DNA of 64,000 nucleotides from positions 1-64,000 of the forward strand of contig JAGBTG010000027.1 in NCBI GenBank assembly GCA_017631435.1. The letters are read 5' to 3'. This DNA comes from Bacteroidales bacterium (GTDB lineage: Bacteria; Bacteroidota; Bacteroidia; Bacteroidales; UBA932). Each line of letters starts with the position of its first letter. The stretch's first letter is position 1. Shown here one piece after another: positions 63,139 to 64,000 of the stretch. A program made the translations under genes and the position numbers. Below the pieces are notes generated by a model. The model worked only from the letters and a program-made list of their open reading frames with translations. It was not told the DNA's origin and did no database searches.

Positions 63139-64000
63139 TTATTTCACCCACACGTTGAGTATCTCGCCTATGTACATCTTGTGCATTGGCTGCGCTGCCC
63201 TTTTTGCCCTTTCTGCAGGATCTGCAATTGCATCCGGTGAAAGGGACTGTGAAAGCATCTTCCTGCACTCCACCACCATCCAGGCCTGTGAGAATGCCAT
63301 TGCACCATTCTCAGTCTCCATTGGGGTAAGACCGGAACCTTTTACCTTGTCCTCATCCCTACCGGATTTGGTACCGCAATACTGGAGGGCATCCCTGTAA
63401 GCCTCTGTATAGAAAGTAAGTGTAAAGGTATCTGAACCTTCTATTACAGAATAGGTATATCTTGCAGGATTTATAAAACATATTGCCACCGGCTTGTTGT
63501 ACAGGATTCCAAAACCTCCCCAGCTGGCTGTCATCATATTGAACTTCTCCCTGTTGCCAGCAGTTATGAGCATCCAGTCCTGTGAAATCATCTTCATTAC
63601 ATTGCCGGGGATTTTGTCGGGAGCAATCTTCCTGTACCCTTCCATTCCTGAACTTTGATTCTCTGGGACTGCGGCGGTCTGCTGAGGCTGATATACCTGC
63701 TGAGGCTGCTGGACTGCCACTGCCGGAGCAACTGTCTGCTGGGGTGCTGCAGGTTGGGATGCTGCCGGTTGAGGTGCAGTTGCCGCAATCTGTGGCATCA
63801 CCTTGGAGAGTTCCGCCACACCTTCAACGCTGCAATACTTCATCCCTTCCCTGAAAGAGGCAAACGCCTCCTGGGCCGCATCTATTGTCTTCCTCCTGAA
63901 CTTACCGGTAATTGGAAGGAGTTTTGTCCCCTTCTTGTTAACCGCATCTGCGTATGTGATATAGTCCTCGGCTAAAATTGTCTCATTTCCGGTACCGTCA
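63139..64000 (-). CDS. flavin-reductase-like domain protein, truncated by the window edge
   Basis: The frame stays open to the right edge, so the N-terminus is missing. The visible part starts with about 70 residues (LPITGKFRRKTIDAAQEAFA and so on) I cannot assign. A Pro/Gln/Ala-rich linker comes next (VAVQQPQQVYQPQQTA). A C-terminal FMN-binding flavin-reductase-like domain follows (NVMKMISQDWMLITAGNREK, then NMMTASWGGFGILYNKPVAI). A FMN-dependent redox partner role is likely. The upstream domain would need the neighbouring sequence. Confidence 0.75.
   Translation of the reverse strand, partial: DGTGNETILAEDYITYADAVNKKGTKLLPITGKFRRKTIDAAQEAFASFREGMKYCSVEGVAELSKVMPQIAATAPQPAASQPAAPQQTVAPAVAVQQPQQVYQPQQTAAVPENQSSGMEGYRKIAPDKIPGNVMKMISQDWMLITAGNREKFNMMTASWGGFGILYNKPVAICFINPARYTYSVIEGSDTFTLTFYTEAYRDALQYCGTKSGRDEDKVKGSGLTPMETENGAMAFSQAWMVVECRKMLSQSLSPDAIADPAERAKRAAQPMHKMYIGEILNVWVK

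Larger units (their letters stand above)
323..63622. repeat. dispersed over-represented 8-mer TGTCGGGA/TCCCGACA
   Basis: Thirty-six exact copies were found by eye, 18 in each orientation. Start positions are 323, 920, 1597, 5621, 7868, 8691, 11923, 13140, 15704, 17092, 18150, 20432, 27347, 27620, 29076, 30299, 31227, 31241, 31464, 33918, 34263, 36958, 37102, 39697, 43197, 43221, 46263, 47815, 49195, 51586, 51826, 52029, 56268, 60108, 63129 and 63615. Ten more copies carry C at the first position (for example 3455, 4842, 9607, 22292, 23723). In genes the motif is read as Pro-Asp, Ser-Gly or Val-Gly, so no single protein motif explains it. Its function is unknown. Confidence 0.7.

Noticed and set aside
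323-63622. The 8-mer as a strand-biased Chi or KOPS site
   Set aside because: Copies are split 18 to 18 between strands in this window, with no orientation trend; a genome-wide check could still change this.

Overview
The window is chromosomal DNA from a member of the Bacteroidota, most likely a gut-associated Bacteroidales; genus and family cannot be fixed from the sequence alone. The support is the promoter style (TAnnTTTG -7 boxes, two or three with a TTTG -33 box), the general lack of Shine-Dalgarno sites, and marker families: DUF3078, HYC_CC_PP, a BT_3928-type DoxX protein, an Hc1-like mini-histone, M64 peptidase, an HECLGH-type DPP III and archaeal-type ProRS. GH29 fucosidase, a GH9-CE4 fusion, a bile-salt-hydrolase-family enzyme and several secreted peptidases fit a host-associated, glycan- and protein-degrading life.

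Layout. 1-6.3 kb (minus): a GH9-CE4 enzyme, the NfnAB/SudAB-like flavoprotein pair, hisS and an initiator tRNA with its own promoter. 6.4-9.8 kb (minus): a likely metal operon (HYC_CC_PP protein, TonB receptor, HMA protein). 9.9-16.6 kb: sppA, a 52-bp tandem repeat, and rimP-nusA-infB. 16.7-20.7 kb: lpxD-lpxC-fabZ-lpxA-wbqC for lipid A. 20.6-32.4 kb: FadL-like porin, a His/Trp/Tyr-rich lipoprotein, proS, DUF3078, folP, tmk, BT_3928, alkaline phosphatase and a choloylglycine-hydrolase-family enzyme. 32.4-41 kb: purB, M64 peptidase, yjjG, divIC, a sugar nucleotidyltransferase, CPBP protease, manA with a His/Cys tail, hslR, pth and rplY. 41-53.4 kb: DPP III, a YtxH/holin-like pair, C11, M28 and M6 peptidases, and an alanine transporter facing alanine racemase across a 117-nt inverted repeat. 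53.4-64 kb: mini-histone, marC, holA, an orphan HSDR_N domain protein, CCA transferase, two small redox/metal proteins, a GH29 fusion, an Fe-S aldo/keto reductase, a serine hydrolase and a flavin-reductase-like gene cut by the window edge.

The most interesting signal is not a gene. The 8-mer TGTCGGGA (or its complement TCCCGACA) occurs 36 times by my reading, against about 2 expected for a random 8-mer on both strands. There are 18 copies in each orientation, they fall in three different codon registers and in intergenic sequence, and one inverted pair forms a terminator. This resembles DNA uptake sequences of Neisseria and Pasteurellaceae more than a strand-biased Chi or KOPS motif, but its function is unproven.

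Other points worth attention are the metal-binding tail on phosphomannose isomerase, the GH29 fusion, lpxC and fabZ separated by one in-frame stop, and several face-to-face divergent promoters.
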